Shown in pieces: positions 42,545 to 49,973 of a stretch of 64,000 nucleotides of DNA. How positions within the stretch are numbered: position 1 is the first letter of the stretch; each line of letters begins with the position of its first letter. The notes beneath the pieces were generated by a model. The model did not search any database. It was not told the DNA's origin and was given only the letters and a program-made list of their open reading frames with translations. The translations under genes and the position numbers were made by a program. The DNA is taken from positions 558,001 to 622,000 of the forward strand of contig NZ_CP043489.1 of the NCBI RefSeq assembly GCF_008330945.1. The letters run 5' to 3'. The DNA comes from Labrys sp. KNU-23 (lineage in GTDB: Bacteria > Pseudomonadota > Alphaproteobacteria > Rhizobiales > Labraceae).

Positions 42545-42608
42545 GTCGATCTCCAGATCGACATTCTCGGAAACGGAGCCGTTGGATGATGTCGACCTGG
42601 AGGTCGAC
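42545..42608. repeat. Pair of GTCGANCT palindromes with matching changes in both arms
   Basis: GTCGATCT-CC-AGATCGAC (42545-42562) and GTCGACCT-GG-AGGTCGAC (42591-42608) are each perfect 8-bp-arm palindromes, together forming a larger inverted repeat. Related units occur at 34988-35071. The T-to-C change in one unit is matched by A-to-G in its other arm. It follows the NifU-like gene. Confidence 0.75.
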
Positions 42609-42765
42609 ACCCCGATTTGGGCATTTCCCGGGGCAGGCAGGAAGCCCACGACCTCAGGATTCACCCTGCCCCTTGCGAATTGTGACGGAAAAGCCCCATT
42701 CTGCTCTTGAACTTGCCGGTTTTTCCGGAAATGAGCATCGCGGTTAAGTAAAGACGGGGGCGCCC

Positions 42766-43095
42766 ATGTTGAAACTGATCCTGCGGCGAAACGTCAAGTC
42801 AGGGCTGATCGGCGGCAAGAAGTTCGAGGTTCATAGTCGTGTCGAGACGGACAAGGACCTCGTCGCCTTGTTCAAGGGTTACCCCGATGAGCTGGTGCTT
42901 GCCTATAAATCCATCTGGGCGGACCGCAGCCTTTCCCTCAAGCGCAGCGAATTCCTGCGTGGGACCAAGTTTACCGTCACGTCCCTCAACGAACTCATCG
43001 AACTGGAGGAAAGGCTGCAATCGGCCTTCGACCAGGTCCGCCGCATGATCGAGATCGTCGAGACCTTCCAGACCGATATTGCCCTCGAGCTTTGA
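42766..43095 (+). CDS. Small conserved-looking protein of unknown function
   Basis: 109 residues, soluble, no signal peptide. The N-terminal half is basic and beta-like (LKLILRRNVKSGLIGGKKFEVHSRVE). The C-terminal half is a probable coiled coil (LNELIELEERLQSAFDQVRRMIEIVETFQTDIAL). No motif that I recognise. Start ATG 42766 follows a purine-rich GGGGGCGCCC. It sits 43 bp before yidD on the same strand, so co-transcription is possible. Codon use resembles its neighbours, in favour of a real gene. Confidence 0.7.
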   Translation: MLKLILRRNVKSGLIGGKKFEVHSRVETDKDLVALFKGYPDELVLAYKSIWADRSLSLKRSEFLRGTKFTVTSLNELIELEERLQSAFDQVRRMIEIVETFQTDIALEL

Positions 43096-43138
43096 TTCCG
43101 ATTGAGGCCGGAGGCCCTCACCCCTGTCGCATCTCGTC

Positions 43139-43438
43139 ATGACCTGGCCTCGCGCCGCCGCACATCTCGTCATCAGGACCTACCAGGTCACGCTGTCGGC
43201 CCTGATCGGGCGGCAATGCCGCTATTTTCCGAGTTGCTCGGAATATGCGGACGAGGCGATCGAACGCCATGGTGTATGGGCGGGCGGGTGGATGGGGGTG
43301 TTCCGCATCTGCCGCTGCCATCCCTGGGGCAGTTCGGGCCTCGATCCCGTGCCGGAACGATTGCCCGCCGACACGAGCTGGTATAGACCGTGGCGCTATG
43401 GCCGCCGGCGGCCTTTTACCTGCGACGAGGGCCGGTAG
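43139..43438 (+). CDS. yidD: Membrane protein insertion efficiency factor YidD
   Basis: 99 residues. The YidD/Hemolysin-alpha-related family is recognised from AAAHLVIRTYQVTLSALIGRQCRYFPSCSEYADEAIERHGVWAGGWMGVFRICRCHPWGSSGLDPVP, with the three conserved Cys (CRYFPSCS, RICRCHP). It is a peripheral inner-membrane protein helping YidC-dependent insertion. In many alphaproteobacteria it lies just upstream of thrS, as here. The start ATG 43139 is the first before the amphipathic helix. Confidence 0.95.
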   Translation: MTWPRAAAHLVIRTYQVTLSALIGRQCRYFPSCSEYADEAIERHGVWAGGWMGVFRICRCHPWGSSGLDPVPERLPADTSWYRPWRYGRRRPFTCDEGR

Positions 43439-43502
43439 GCCCTCTTTTATCACCTGACATCGCTTACCTGCTTGGTTGGCAGGAGTGAGCCTGGAGACAC
43501 AT

Positions 43503-45455
43503 ATGCCTGTTTTGACTTTCCCCGATGGCAATCAGCGTTCCTACGATGCCGGTGTGACCGGCAAGGCCGTTGCCGAAGGCATCTCCAAATCGCTGGCCAA
43601 GAAATCCATCGCCATGAAGCTCGACGGGGTGCTGACCGACCTCGCCGAGGAGATCGGCGCGGATGCCCGCATCGAGATCGTCACCCGCGATAGCCCGGAA
43701 GCGCTGGAATTGATCCGGCACGATGCCGCCCATGTCATGGCCGAGGCCGTGCAATCGCTCTGGCCCGATACCCAGGTCACCATCGGCCCGGTGATCGAGA
43801 ACGGCTTCTATTACGACTTCTCTCGCGCCGAACCCTTCTCTTCGGAGGACTTCCCGAAGATCGAGGCGAAGATGCGCGAAATCATCGCGCGCAATGCGCC
43901 CTTCACTCGCGAAATCTGGAGCCGTGACAAGGCCAAGCAGGTATTCGCCGACAAGGGCGAGAAGTTCAAGGTCGAGCTGGTCGAGGCGATCCCCGCCGAC
44001 CAGGACCTGAAGATCTACTACCAGGACAACTGGTTCGATCTCTGCCGCGGCCCGCATATGGTCTCGACAGGCCAGATCGGCACCGCCTTCAAGCTGATGA
44101 AGGTGGCCGGCGCCTATTGGCGCGGCGACTCGAACAACCCGATGCTGACCCGCATCTATGCCACCGCCTGGCGCAACCAGGAGGAGCTCGACCTCTATCT
44201 CAAGCAGATCGAGGAAGCCGAGAAGCGCGACCATCGCCGCCTCGGACGCGAGATGGACCTGTTCCATTTCCAGGAGGAAGGCCCGGGCGTGGTGTTCTGG
44301 CACGGCAAGGGCTGGACGATATTCCAGGAGCTGATCGCCTATATGCGCCGGCGCCTGAAGGCCGACTACAAGGAGGTCAACGCGCCGCAGCTGCTCGACA
44401 AGCATCTGTGGGAGATCTCCGGCCATTGGGGCTGGTATCGCGAAAACATGTTCATGGCCAAGTCCGCCGGCGACGAGACCGAGGACGAACGCGTCTTCGC
44501 CATCAAGCCGATGAACTGCCCGGGCCACCTGCTGATCTTCAAGCACGGCCTGAAGTCCTATCGCGACTTGCCGATGCGCCTGGCCGAGTTCGGCGCCGTG
44601 CATCGCTATGAGCCCTCGGGCGCCCTGCACGGCCTGATGCGCGTGCGCGGCTTTACCCAGGACGATGCCCACATTTTCTGCACCGACGAGCAGATGGCGG
44701 CCGAGTGCCTGAAGATCAACGATCTCATCCTGTCGACCTATGCCGATTTCGGCTTCGACCAGATCGTGGTCAAGCTCTCGACCCGGCCGGAAAAGCGTGT
44801 CGGCTCGGACGAGTTGTGGGACCGCGCCGAAGAGGTGATGATGCGGGTGCTCGAGCAGATCGAGGAGCAGTCGGGCGGTCGCATCAAGACCGGCATCAAC
44901 CCTGGCGAAGGCGCCTTCTACGGCCCGAAATTCGAATACACCCTGAAGGACGCCATCGGCCGTGACTGGCAGTGCGGCACCACGCAGGTCGACTTCAACC
45001 TGCCGGAGCGCTTCGGCGCCTTCTTCGTGGATTCGGACGGCGAGAAGAAGACGCCTGTGATGATCCATCGCGCCATCTGCGGCTCGATGGAGCGCTTCCT
45101 CGGCATCCTGATCGAGAACCATGCCGGGCATTTCCCGCTCTGGCTGGCGCCCGAGCAGGTGATGGTCTGCACGATCACCTCCGATGCCGACGACTATGCC
45201 CATGAGGTCGTCGCTGCCCTCAGGGCGGCGGGGCTGCGCGCGGAAATCGATCTGCGCAACGAGAAGATCAATTACAAGGTGCGCGAGCATTCGCTCTCCA
45301 AGACCCCGGTGATCTTCGCCCTCGGCAAGAAGGAAGGCGCGGAGCGAACCGTCTCGATCCGCCGTCTCGGCTCGCAGGCCCAGTCGGTACTGCCGCTCGA
45401 CGAGGCGATCGCCGAACTGGTCAAGGAAGCGACCCCACCGGATCTGCGGCGCTAA
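43503..45455 (+). CDS. thrS: Threonyl-tRNA synthetase
   Basis: 650 residues. In order: TGS domain ([31 protein letters not shown]), editing domain with [16 protein letters not shown] and [10 protein letters not shown] (second HxxxH-type site and Cys), class II core with [15 protein letters not shown] (zinc Cys), [25 protein letters not shown] (motif 2), [53 protein letters not shown] (motif 3), and the anticodon-binding domain. Complete and canonical. The start ATG 43503 follows GGAG; 9 extra codons upstream are not needed. Confidence 0.99.
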   Translation: MPVLTFPDGNQRSYDAGVTGKAVAEGISKSLAKKSIAMKLDGVLTDLAEEIGADARIEIVTRDSPEALELIRHDAAHVMAEAVQSLWPDTQVTIGPVIENGFYYDFSRAEPFSSEDFPKIEAKMREIIARNAPFTREIWSRDKAKQVFADKGEKFKVELVEAIPADQDLKIYYQDNWFDLCRGPHMVSTGQIGTAFKLMKVAGAYWRGDSNNPMLTRIYATAWRNQEELDLYLKQIEEAEKRDHRRLGREMDLFHFQEEGPGVVFWHGKGWTIFQELIAYMRRRLKADYKEVNAPQLLDKHLWEISGHWGWYRENMFMAKSAGDETEDERVFAIKPMNCPGHLLIFKHGLKSYRDLPMRLAEFGAVHRYEPSGALHGLMRVRGFTQDDAHIFCTDEQMAAECLKINDLILSTYADFGFDQIVVKLSTRPEKRVGSDELWDRAEEVMMRVLEQIEEQSGGRIKTGINPGEGAFYGPKFEYTLKDAIGRDWQCGTTQVDFNLPERFGAFFVDSDGEKKTPVMIHRAICGSMERFLGILIENHAGHFPLWLAPEQVMVCTITSDADDYAHEVVAALRAAGLRAEIDLRNEKINYKVREHSLSKTPVIFALGKKEGAERTVSIRRLGSQAQSVLPLDEAIAELVKEATPPDLRR

Positions 45456-45460
45456 AGCAT

Positions 45461-45494
45461 TTTGCGATTTCACGGCAGCACCTGGAATCGCAAA
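45461..45494. terminator. Hairpin after thrS, part of a dispersed repeat
   Basis: TTTGCGATT (45461-45469) and AATCGCAAA (45486-45494) are perfectly complementary, 5 bp after the thrS stop. The AGCATTTTGCGATT...AATCGCAAA unit followed by ACTTTGCTCTA resembles a common rhizobial intergenic repeat. An IS element is inserted just beyond, at 45556. Confidence 0.55.
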
Positions 45495-45555
45495 GATGCG
45501 TCGAAGTAAAGAGTTGGAGTAAAAGGGCGATTTGGAAAAAACGCACTTTGCTCTA

Positions 45556-46369
45556 AGGCTTGTGGGGATTCATCGTGAATTTATGACGGCGGCGGCGAGA
45601 TAGATGATGGCTGAAAAGCTTTGGTCTGTTTTGTCGGCGCGCATGGCAATGCGTTTGAATTCCTTGAGCTTGCAGAAGAAGTTCTCGATGAGATGTCGCC
45701 ATTTGTAGAGTTCGCGGTCGAGCTTGAGCGGCTGTGCTCGCCTGGAATGCTGGGAGATGACGATTTTGGCGCCGCGCTTGTTGAGATCGGCAATAATGCG
45801 ATCGCTATCGAAGGCCTTGTCGGCGATCAGGCCACCGAAATCGACGCCTTTGAGGAGGGGCTCTATTCCAACAGTGTCGAAGCGATGTCCGGGCAGGAGT
45901 TCGAAGCGCACGAGATTGCCCAAGGCGTCGGTAAGTGCCAGGATCTTGGTGGTCATGCCGCCTTTGGAACGGCCTATGGCCTGGCTCTGAGTCCCCCTTT
46001 TGCGCCCTGTCCGTGACGGTGGACCTTGACGATAGTGGCATCGACCATGGCGTATTCCATATCTGGTTCATCGCTACAGGCTTGGAAGATCTTCACGAAG
46101 ACATCGGCCTTGCGCCAGTCGCTGAAGCGCCGAAAAGCTGTGCTCCAGTTGCCAAATTGAGCCGGAAGATCCCGCCAGGGGCTGCTCGTGCGCACAATCC
46201 ACAAAACAGCCTCGATAAACAGGCGATTATCGCTGCCACTGCGCCCGGGGTCCCTCGCCTTGCCAAGGCAATGAGGCTCAATCTTCGCCCATTGGGCGTC
46301 CGTCAAAACATAGCGATCCATTCAAAGCTTGAAGCACATTGCTCCTCGTTTGTGAATCCCCACACCCCT
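45556..46369 (-). mobile_element. Complete IS5-family (IS427-like) insertion sequence, 814 bp
   Basis: Terminal inverted repeats of 17 bp with two mismatches: AGGCTTGTGGGGATTCA at 45556-45572 and the reverse complement of AGGGGTGTGGGGATTCA at 46353-46369. It is flanked by TA on both sides within CTA...TAG, consistent with insertion in a CTAG target and a 2-bp TA duplication. The only gene is a two-frame transposase. The ends, ORFs and target duplication are all intact, so insertion is recent and the element may be active. It entered the repeat after thrS. Confidence 0.88.
45570..46321 (-). CDS. IS5-family transposase, two overlapping frames joined by -1 frameshift
   Basis: Frame 1 (46321 to 45974, 115 residues) has the IS5 N-terminus YVLTDAQWAKIEPHCLG, WIVRTSSPWRDLPAQFGNW and the first catalytic Asp in MEYAMVDATIVKVHRHGQGAKGG. 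Frame 2 continues with TQSQAIGRSKGGMTTKILALTDALGN, the second Asp in LIADKAFDSD and the Glu in WRHLIENFFCKLKEFKRIAMRADK. They join at the slippery run AAAAGGGGG (45993-46001, minus strand), where -1 slippage restores a full DDE transposase. This is programmed frameshifting as in the IS427 group, not damage. The stop codon lies inside the terminal repeat. Confidence 0.9.
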
Positions 46370-46444
46370 TAGACCGGAGGGACGCACTCTCCTCTATGCA
46401 ATAGGCGTCGGCCTGCCGGCCGGCGCCTCGAAACAGGCCCTGTC

Positions 46445-46978
46445 GTGAGCAAGCTCTTCTTCACCGCCGATACCCATTTCGGCCATGAATCGATCATCCG
46501 CCTGTGCAAGCGTCCCTTCGACAGCGTCGAGGCGATGGACGAGGCTTTGATCGCGCGCTGGAACGGCAAGGTTGCACCCAACGACGTGGTCTATCACATC
46601 GGCGATTTCAGCTTTCGCGCGGGCAAGCCGGCCGAGACCTATCTGGAACGCCTCAACGGCCAGATCCATCTCATCCTCGGCAATCATGACGACCAGGCCA
46701 GACTGGAATCGACCGGGCGCTTGCGTTCGATAGACGAGATCAAGGAACTACGCTGGAAGGGCCAGACTATCGTGATGTGCCATTACCCGATGCGGGAATG
46801 GCCGGGAGCCTGGCGCGGCGCCTGGCACTTGTTCGGGCATGTGCACGGCCGCCTCGACAGTGAACCTTTCGGCTACAGCCTCGATGTCGGCGTGGATAGC
46901 CATGATTACGCCCCCCTCGCGGCGGAGGAAGTGTCCACACTGATGGCCGGGCGTCAGCAGGTTTTCGGCGGCGCCTGA
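46445..46978 (+). CDS. Calcineurin-like metallophosphoesterase
   Basis: 177 residues. Motifs in order are FTADTHFGHESIIRLCKRPF, NDVVYHIGDFSF, LILGNHD, MCHYPMREWPGA and LFGHVHGR, the full set of metal ligands of this fold. It is the small YfcE-unlike, phage/plasmid-type MPE branch whose members act on nucleotides or phosphoesters; substrate unknown. The start is GTG 46445 with no strong ribosome site. It lies directly beyond the IS element and may have had its promoter separated from it by the insertion. Confidence 0.88.
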   Translation: MSKLFFTADTHFGHESIIRLCKRPFDSVEAMDEALIARWNGKVAPNDVVYHIGDFSFRAGKPAETYLERLNGQIHLILGNHDDQARLESTGRLRSIDEIKELRWKGQTIVMCHYPMREWPGAWRGAWHLFGHVHGRLDSEPFGYSLDVGVDSHDYAPLAAEEVSTLMAGRQQVFGGA

Positions 46979-47027
46979 AGTCTGAAGGAATGGCGGCGGG
47001 GACGGCTCCGCAGTCGCCGTCGTGGCT

Positions 47028-47666
47028 TTACTCGGCAGCGACACGAGCCACAGGCTCGTTCCGCACGGCCAGCCCGGCCAGCACCATATCGAAGATCTTG
47101 TCGACATAGGCCGCATCGGGCGGCGTCACAGTGGTATGGAAACGCTGGAAGATCGGAGACATGATCAGATCCAGTACCGTGTCCGGATCGACGTCGTCCC
47201 GGATCTGTTTCTTGTGCATGGCAGAGATCACGAAAGCCCTGGCGATCTCCTGGCGGCGTTTCATGACGATCTCGCTGAAGCGCTCCCGGAACGGACGTTC
47301 GAACTGGGCCTCCGCCAATAGAGCCCTGGAGGCGCCTTCCATCATCGGATCGTTGAGATATTCAGCCAGGCGGCGCACGTAATTGCGGAAATTCACCATG
47401 GGTTCGCCACCGGCGACCATGGGTGGCAGCACTTCGGTGCAGCGGGCGAGATAGGCATCGAGCAGGAGATCGGCCTTGCTGTCATACCAGCGATAGATGG
47501 TCTGCTTGCCCACCCCGGCGAGAGCCGCGATGCGTTCGACCGAAATGTCGCGATAGGGAGCGCGTTCAAGCAATTCGGCTGCTGCATGCAAAATCGCCCT
47601 GTGCGTTTCCATGCAGCGCGGTCTTCCGACGGGTCGTGCCGCCTGCTGCGCAATGGCCACCGACAA
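47028..47666 (-). CDS. TetR-family transcriptional regulator
   Basis: 212 residues. HTH at about 15-65: METHRAILHAAAELLERAPYRDISVERIAALAGVGKQTIYRWYDSKADLLLDAYLARC. The C-terminal ligand domain includes FQRFHTTVTPPDAAYVDKIFDMVLAGL, matching the TetR_C_11 type. Regulates an unknown target; the adjacent phosphoesterase is convergent, and the upstream side is a long non-coding stretch. The ATG 47666 is the only start before the HTH that fits. Confidence 0.9.
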   Translation of the reverse strand: MSVAIAQQAARPVGRPRCMETHRAILHAAAELLERAPYRDISVERIAALAGVGKQTIYRWYDSKADLLLDAYLARCTEVLPPMVAGGEPMVNFRNYVRRLAEYLNDPMMEGASRALLAEAQFERPFRERFSEIVMKRRQEIARAFVISAMHKKQIRDDVDPDTVLDLIMSPIFQRFHTTVTPPDAAYVDKIFDMVLAGLAVRNEPVARVAAE

Positions 47667-47889
47667 CTCCTATAAATGTCAAGAATATAATCTAGACGTA
47701 ATGTCTCATATATAAACGCATTTCTGCCTGTTTACAATCAACCTGACCTTGCATGGGCGCCCTATCTCCCGTGGCAACCGGCAGAAATCACGAGAGCGAT
47801 AGGCCGATCGATCCGAGCCGGCGGCCACACCTGGAGCAGGACACAATTTGCTGCTCACGAAAATTTCAATACGACCCGTATCATATCTC
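47667..47889. other. Upstream region of TetR gene, nothing recognised
   Basis: AT-rich DNA (TATAATCTAGACG and CATATATAAACGCATTT near 47690-47720) holds the TetR promoter. No open frame with a plausible product is visible. The candidate small-RNA promoter begins at 47890. Confidence 0.4.
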
Positions 47890-47918
47890 TTGCATTAGGA
47901 GACGAGGCGTCTTATAAA
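47890..47918 (+). promoter_or_regulatory. Promoter of candidate small RNA
   Basis: TTGCAT (47890-47895) and TATAAA (47913-47918) are separated by exactly 17 bases. A transcript starting near 47925 would run to the terminator at 48077-48115. Confidence 0.5.
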
Positions 47919-47924
47919 GGTGGT

Positions 47925-48115
47925 CATGGAAGGGACGGTAATCATTCCCTCGATTGCAGCCCTCCGCGATTGAATGTTCAAGCGTATCTTCAGTTTGGTA
48001 ACGATTGTCAGCACGTAAGAGTAGATGAAAGCGTGTTTGCGCTTTTCAATATTGCATAGTTTGATTTCTATTCGGGCGCCGCACCTCCCCAACAGGTGCG
48101 GCGCTTTATTTTTGT
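47925..48115 (+). ncRNA. Candidate small non-coding RNA, about 190 nt
   Basis: A sigma-70-like promoter is followed about 190 bases later by a strong intrinsic terminator, with no credible gene in between. The longest start-to-stop frame from ATG 47927 is 15 codons (MEGTVIIPSIAALRD). The interior is AT-richer than the flanking genes. No known rhizobial sRNA family was recognised by eye. A leader peptide or a small mRNA is the alternative. Confidence 0.42.
48077..48115 (+). terminator. Rho-independent terminator
   Basis: GCGCCGCACCT (48077-48087) and AGGTGCGGCGC (48095-48105) form an 11-bp perfect stem with a 7-base loop, followed by TTTATTTTTG. The T-tract is on the plus strand only, so it must end a plus-strand transcript although no annotated gene precedes it. 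Confidence 0.88.
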
Positions 48116-48133
48116 CGCCCGGCAATCGCTCCA

Positions 48134-48301
48134 ATGATAATGAACAATATTCTTGAGCCGTGGAACGGTAACTATATACAGCCGTCTTCCAACCTCCGCC
48201 AGACTCGGGCCGACACGACTGGTGCCACCCGCTTCACCGCCTGGAAACCCGTCATCGACTATCCTGAAAGAAAACGGGCCGGACCATATTTAGCCGCGTA
48301 A
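48134..48301 (+). CDS. Possible small protein, 55 residues
   Basis: ATG 48134 to TAA 48301 encodes a soluble peptide beginning MIMNNILEPWNGNYIQPSSN and ending PERKRAGPYLAA. It contains Trp, Tyr and Pro at regular spacing and a basic stretch, rather than the low-complexity Arg/Ala of shadow frames. No clear ribosome site is visible and I recognise no family. It starts just after the terminator at 48077-48115. It may be real or chance. Confidence 0.3.
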   Translation: MIMNNILEPWNGNYIQPSSNLRQTRADTTGATRFTAWKPVIDYPERKRAGPYLAA

Positions 48302-48446
48302 AGATCTAAGGAACCTACAGGCGCCTCGCCGGACGCTTGAAACAGGACGGGCCGCAAGCAGGGTCTTGCGCCATCACATCCGCCTGCGCTAGCCGGATCC
48401 GAAGAACGCGGTTGCGCCGCGCCTCGTCACGGTTTTTCCACGTGCC

Positions 48447-49226
48447 TTGCAGGGAAATGAGGAAGGGGCGCCAACGAGCCTCCTTGCTGGCGACATAGCG
48501 TCCGGCAACGGCCGCGGTTCCACAAGCGGCGTCTGCCAACAGGAAGCTCCGCCCTTGCTCGCAATTCTGCTCTGCCTTGCTCTGGCTGCCCTGCTGCCGA
48601 TTGGCCTGGCCCTGTGGCTCCTGAGCTTCGCCTACAAGGTCTGGAACAAACCTCAGCCGAGGCGAACGTCGAGGCGCGTCATGATCGTGAGCTTGTCCCT
48701 GTCCGGGCTTGGGGCGGTGCTGTTTGTCACGCAAAGCTACAACCGTCAGATGCTGCTCGCCCGCGTCCCCGCCCCGCTCGAGGTTGCGCGAGTGGAATAC
48801 CGGCTCGAGGAATCCTGGGGCCTTGGCTTCATGCCCGGCGACAACGAGACCGGCTTTATCGTCTACCGCCTCACCGAGCAAAGCGCGCAATGGGCGCGGA
48901 ACCAGAAAAGCCAACTCGGAAAACGGCTCCCCGGCGGCGGCACGCAATGGCACTCGACACCCGTGAGCCATGTCGGCAACCGGGATTGGCACCCATACGA
49001 CGACGAGCCGTCCACGACGTTGGCGAACAGGGAGCCGCTCCATTCTGTCACGATCGCCGAATACCTCGAAAAATATGGCTTCCTGATCTCCATTGAAAAG
49101 GGACGGGATGCGCAAGCCGACCAGGCGATCCGAGAGGCCGGCTCCTTCTATGCTTATGGCCGTGGCGGAAGCATCACGATCGTCGACCCGGCCAGGGGTA
49201 AGGTCTATTTCGCCTATGCCGGCTAA
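48447..49226 (+). CDS. Membrane-anchored protein of unknown function
   Basis: Up to 259 residues; no ATG is available ahead of the hydrophobic region. TTG 48447 opens the frame, but TTG 48555 is better supported (AGGAAG about 9 bases upstream) and gives 223 residues beginning LLAILLCLALAALLPIGLALWLLSFAYKVW. A second helix (VMIVSLSLSGLGAVLFVTQSY) follows, then a soluble domain of about 150 residues (EVARVEYRLEESWGLGFMPGDNETGFIVYRLTEQSA through SITIVDPARGKVYFAYAG). I recognise no family. It could be secreted to the periplasm. It lies in the accessory-looking stretch before tRNA-Thr. Confidence 0.6.
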   Translation: MQGNEEGAPTSLLAGDIASGNGRGSTSGVCQQEAPPLLAILLCLALAALLPIGLALWLLSFAYKVWNKPQPRRTSRRVMIVSLSLSGLGAVLFVTQSYNRQMLLARVPAPLEVARVEYRLEESWGLGFMPGDNETGFIVYRLTEQSAQWARNQKSQLGKRLPGGGTQWHSTPVSHVGNRDWHPYDDEPSTTLANREPLHSVTIAEYLEKYGFLISIEKGRDAQADQAIREAGSFYAYGRGGSITIVDPARGKVYFAYAG

Positions 49227-49235
49227 ACCCAGCTC

Positions 49236-49474
49236 AAGCTGTCCCACTGCCTCACGCTGCCTGCGGTCGCGATCACCGCAACGCCCCAGTCAATGCTCTG
49301 GCCTATCTGCGCGTCATGTTCACCATGGATGACATTGACGAGACGCTTGAAAGGCTCCGCAATCGCGGCGTGCAGCTCATAGGCGAAGTCGTCCAAATAT
49401 AAGGAGGCATATCAGCTCTGCTACATCCGCGGGCCTGAAGGCTTCTGATTGGGCTTGCTCAGGAACTCGGCTGA
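49236..49474 (+). pseudogene. Decayed VOC (glyoxalase/bleomycin-resistance) family gene
   Basis: One frame gives APVNALAYLRVMFTMDDID then ETLERLRNRGVQLIGEVVQ, the C-terminal half of a VOC domain. It stops at TAA, a second frame then reads AYQLCYIRGPEGF, and a third reads LIGLAQELG to TGA at 49474. A short upstream piece (LPAVA) needs another frame change before DHRNAPVN. The N-terminal half is missing. Together this is a 5'-truncated gene with at least two frameshifts, so non-functional. Confidence 0.75.
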
Positions 49475-49749
49475 GCGCCATACGGCGACAATGATGAAGG
49501 GCGAACCCGGCCCCTTGACCACCATCATCGCCCCTGCCCAATGGCTGACTTTCAAGCTCTGAGGCGACTTTCCACATAACGGATCGCGAACGACTGCCAA
49601 GCCTGGAATTCACCCATAGAAATGGCCTCAGACCGCTGAACTTGAGACCAAAAATGATCGTTTTGTCAGAACGACAACCGCCTTTGTCAGAATGAGCCCC
49701 GTCTCCGAGGCGCCAATTAAACACAAACGATTGGTTTTCAAGACGTTTA
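49475..49749. other. Intergenic region between VOC remnant and tRNA-Thr, nothing recognised
   Basis: About 275 bases without a supported gene. The repeated TTTGTCAGAA (near 49671 and 49693) is a short direct repeat. This is the 3' side of the tRNA gene, where integrated elements usually sit; no integrase is present. Confidence 0.4.
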
Positions 49750-49825
49750 TGGTGCCGGTTGCGGGACTTGAACTCGCGACCTACCGCTTACAAGGCGGTT
49801 GCTCTACCAGCTGAGCTAAACCGGC
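49750..49825 (-). tRNA. tRNA-Thr (anticodon UGU)
   Basis: 76 nt with encoded CCA (complement of 49750-49752). Acceptor stem GCCGGTT/AACCGGC, D arm GCTCAGCTGGTAGAGC, anticodon arm CCGCC-TTGTAAG-GCGG with anticodon TGT (reads ACA), and T arm GCGAG-TTCAAGT-CCCGC pair correctly. Transcribed leftwards, divergent from sdaA. Confidence 0.97.
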
Positions 49826-49887
49826 GTCGGTTTTGAGGTAGCAATTCGAACCCCTTCGCGCAAGTTTCCTGTACAATGAAAGTTGGT

Positions 49888-49901
49888 GTAACATTTGTTA
49901 C
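49888..49901. promoter_or_regulatory. Palindrome in tRNA-Thr/sdaA promoter region
   Basis: GTAACA (49888-49893), TT, TGTTAC (49896-49901) is a perfect 6-bp-arm palindrome in the 148-bp region between the divergent tRNA-Thr and sdaA genes, 73 bp before the sdaA ATG. It is a candidate regulator site for sdaA; no cognate regulator is adjacent. Confidence 0.4.
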
Positions 49902-49973
49902 GCCCTCTACGGCAGGGGCGCGTTTCGATTGTTGCGCTCCAACAGTGACGGGTTGGTGGGGAACTCAGAGCCG

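Noticed and set aside
43439..43502. T-box or attenuator upstream of thrS
   Set aside because: Only 64 bases, no T-box sequence and no terminator/antiterminator pair; T-box control is not expected in alphaproteobacteria.
43464..45473. 669-codon open frame opposite thrS
   Set aside because: Complete overlap with canonical threonyl-tRNA synthetase; shadow frame.
45570..46321. Transposase broken by a frameshift
   Set aside because: The two frames overlap at AAAAGGGGG and join in the -1 direction, the programmed arrangement of this IS group, so it is not called a pseudogene.
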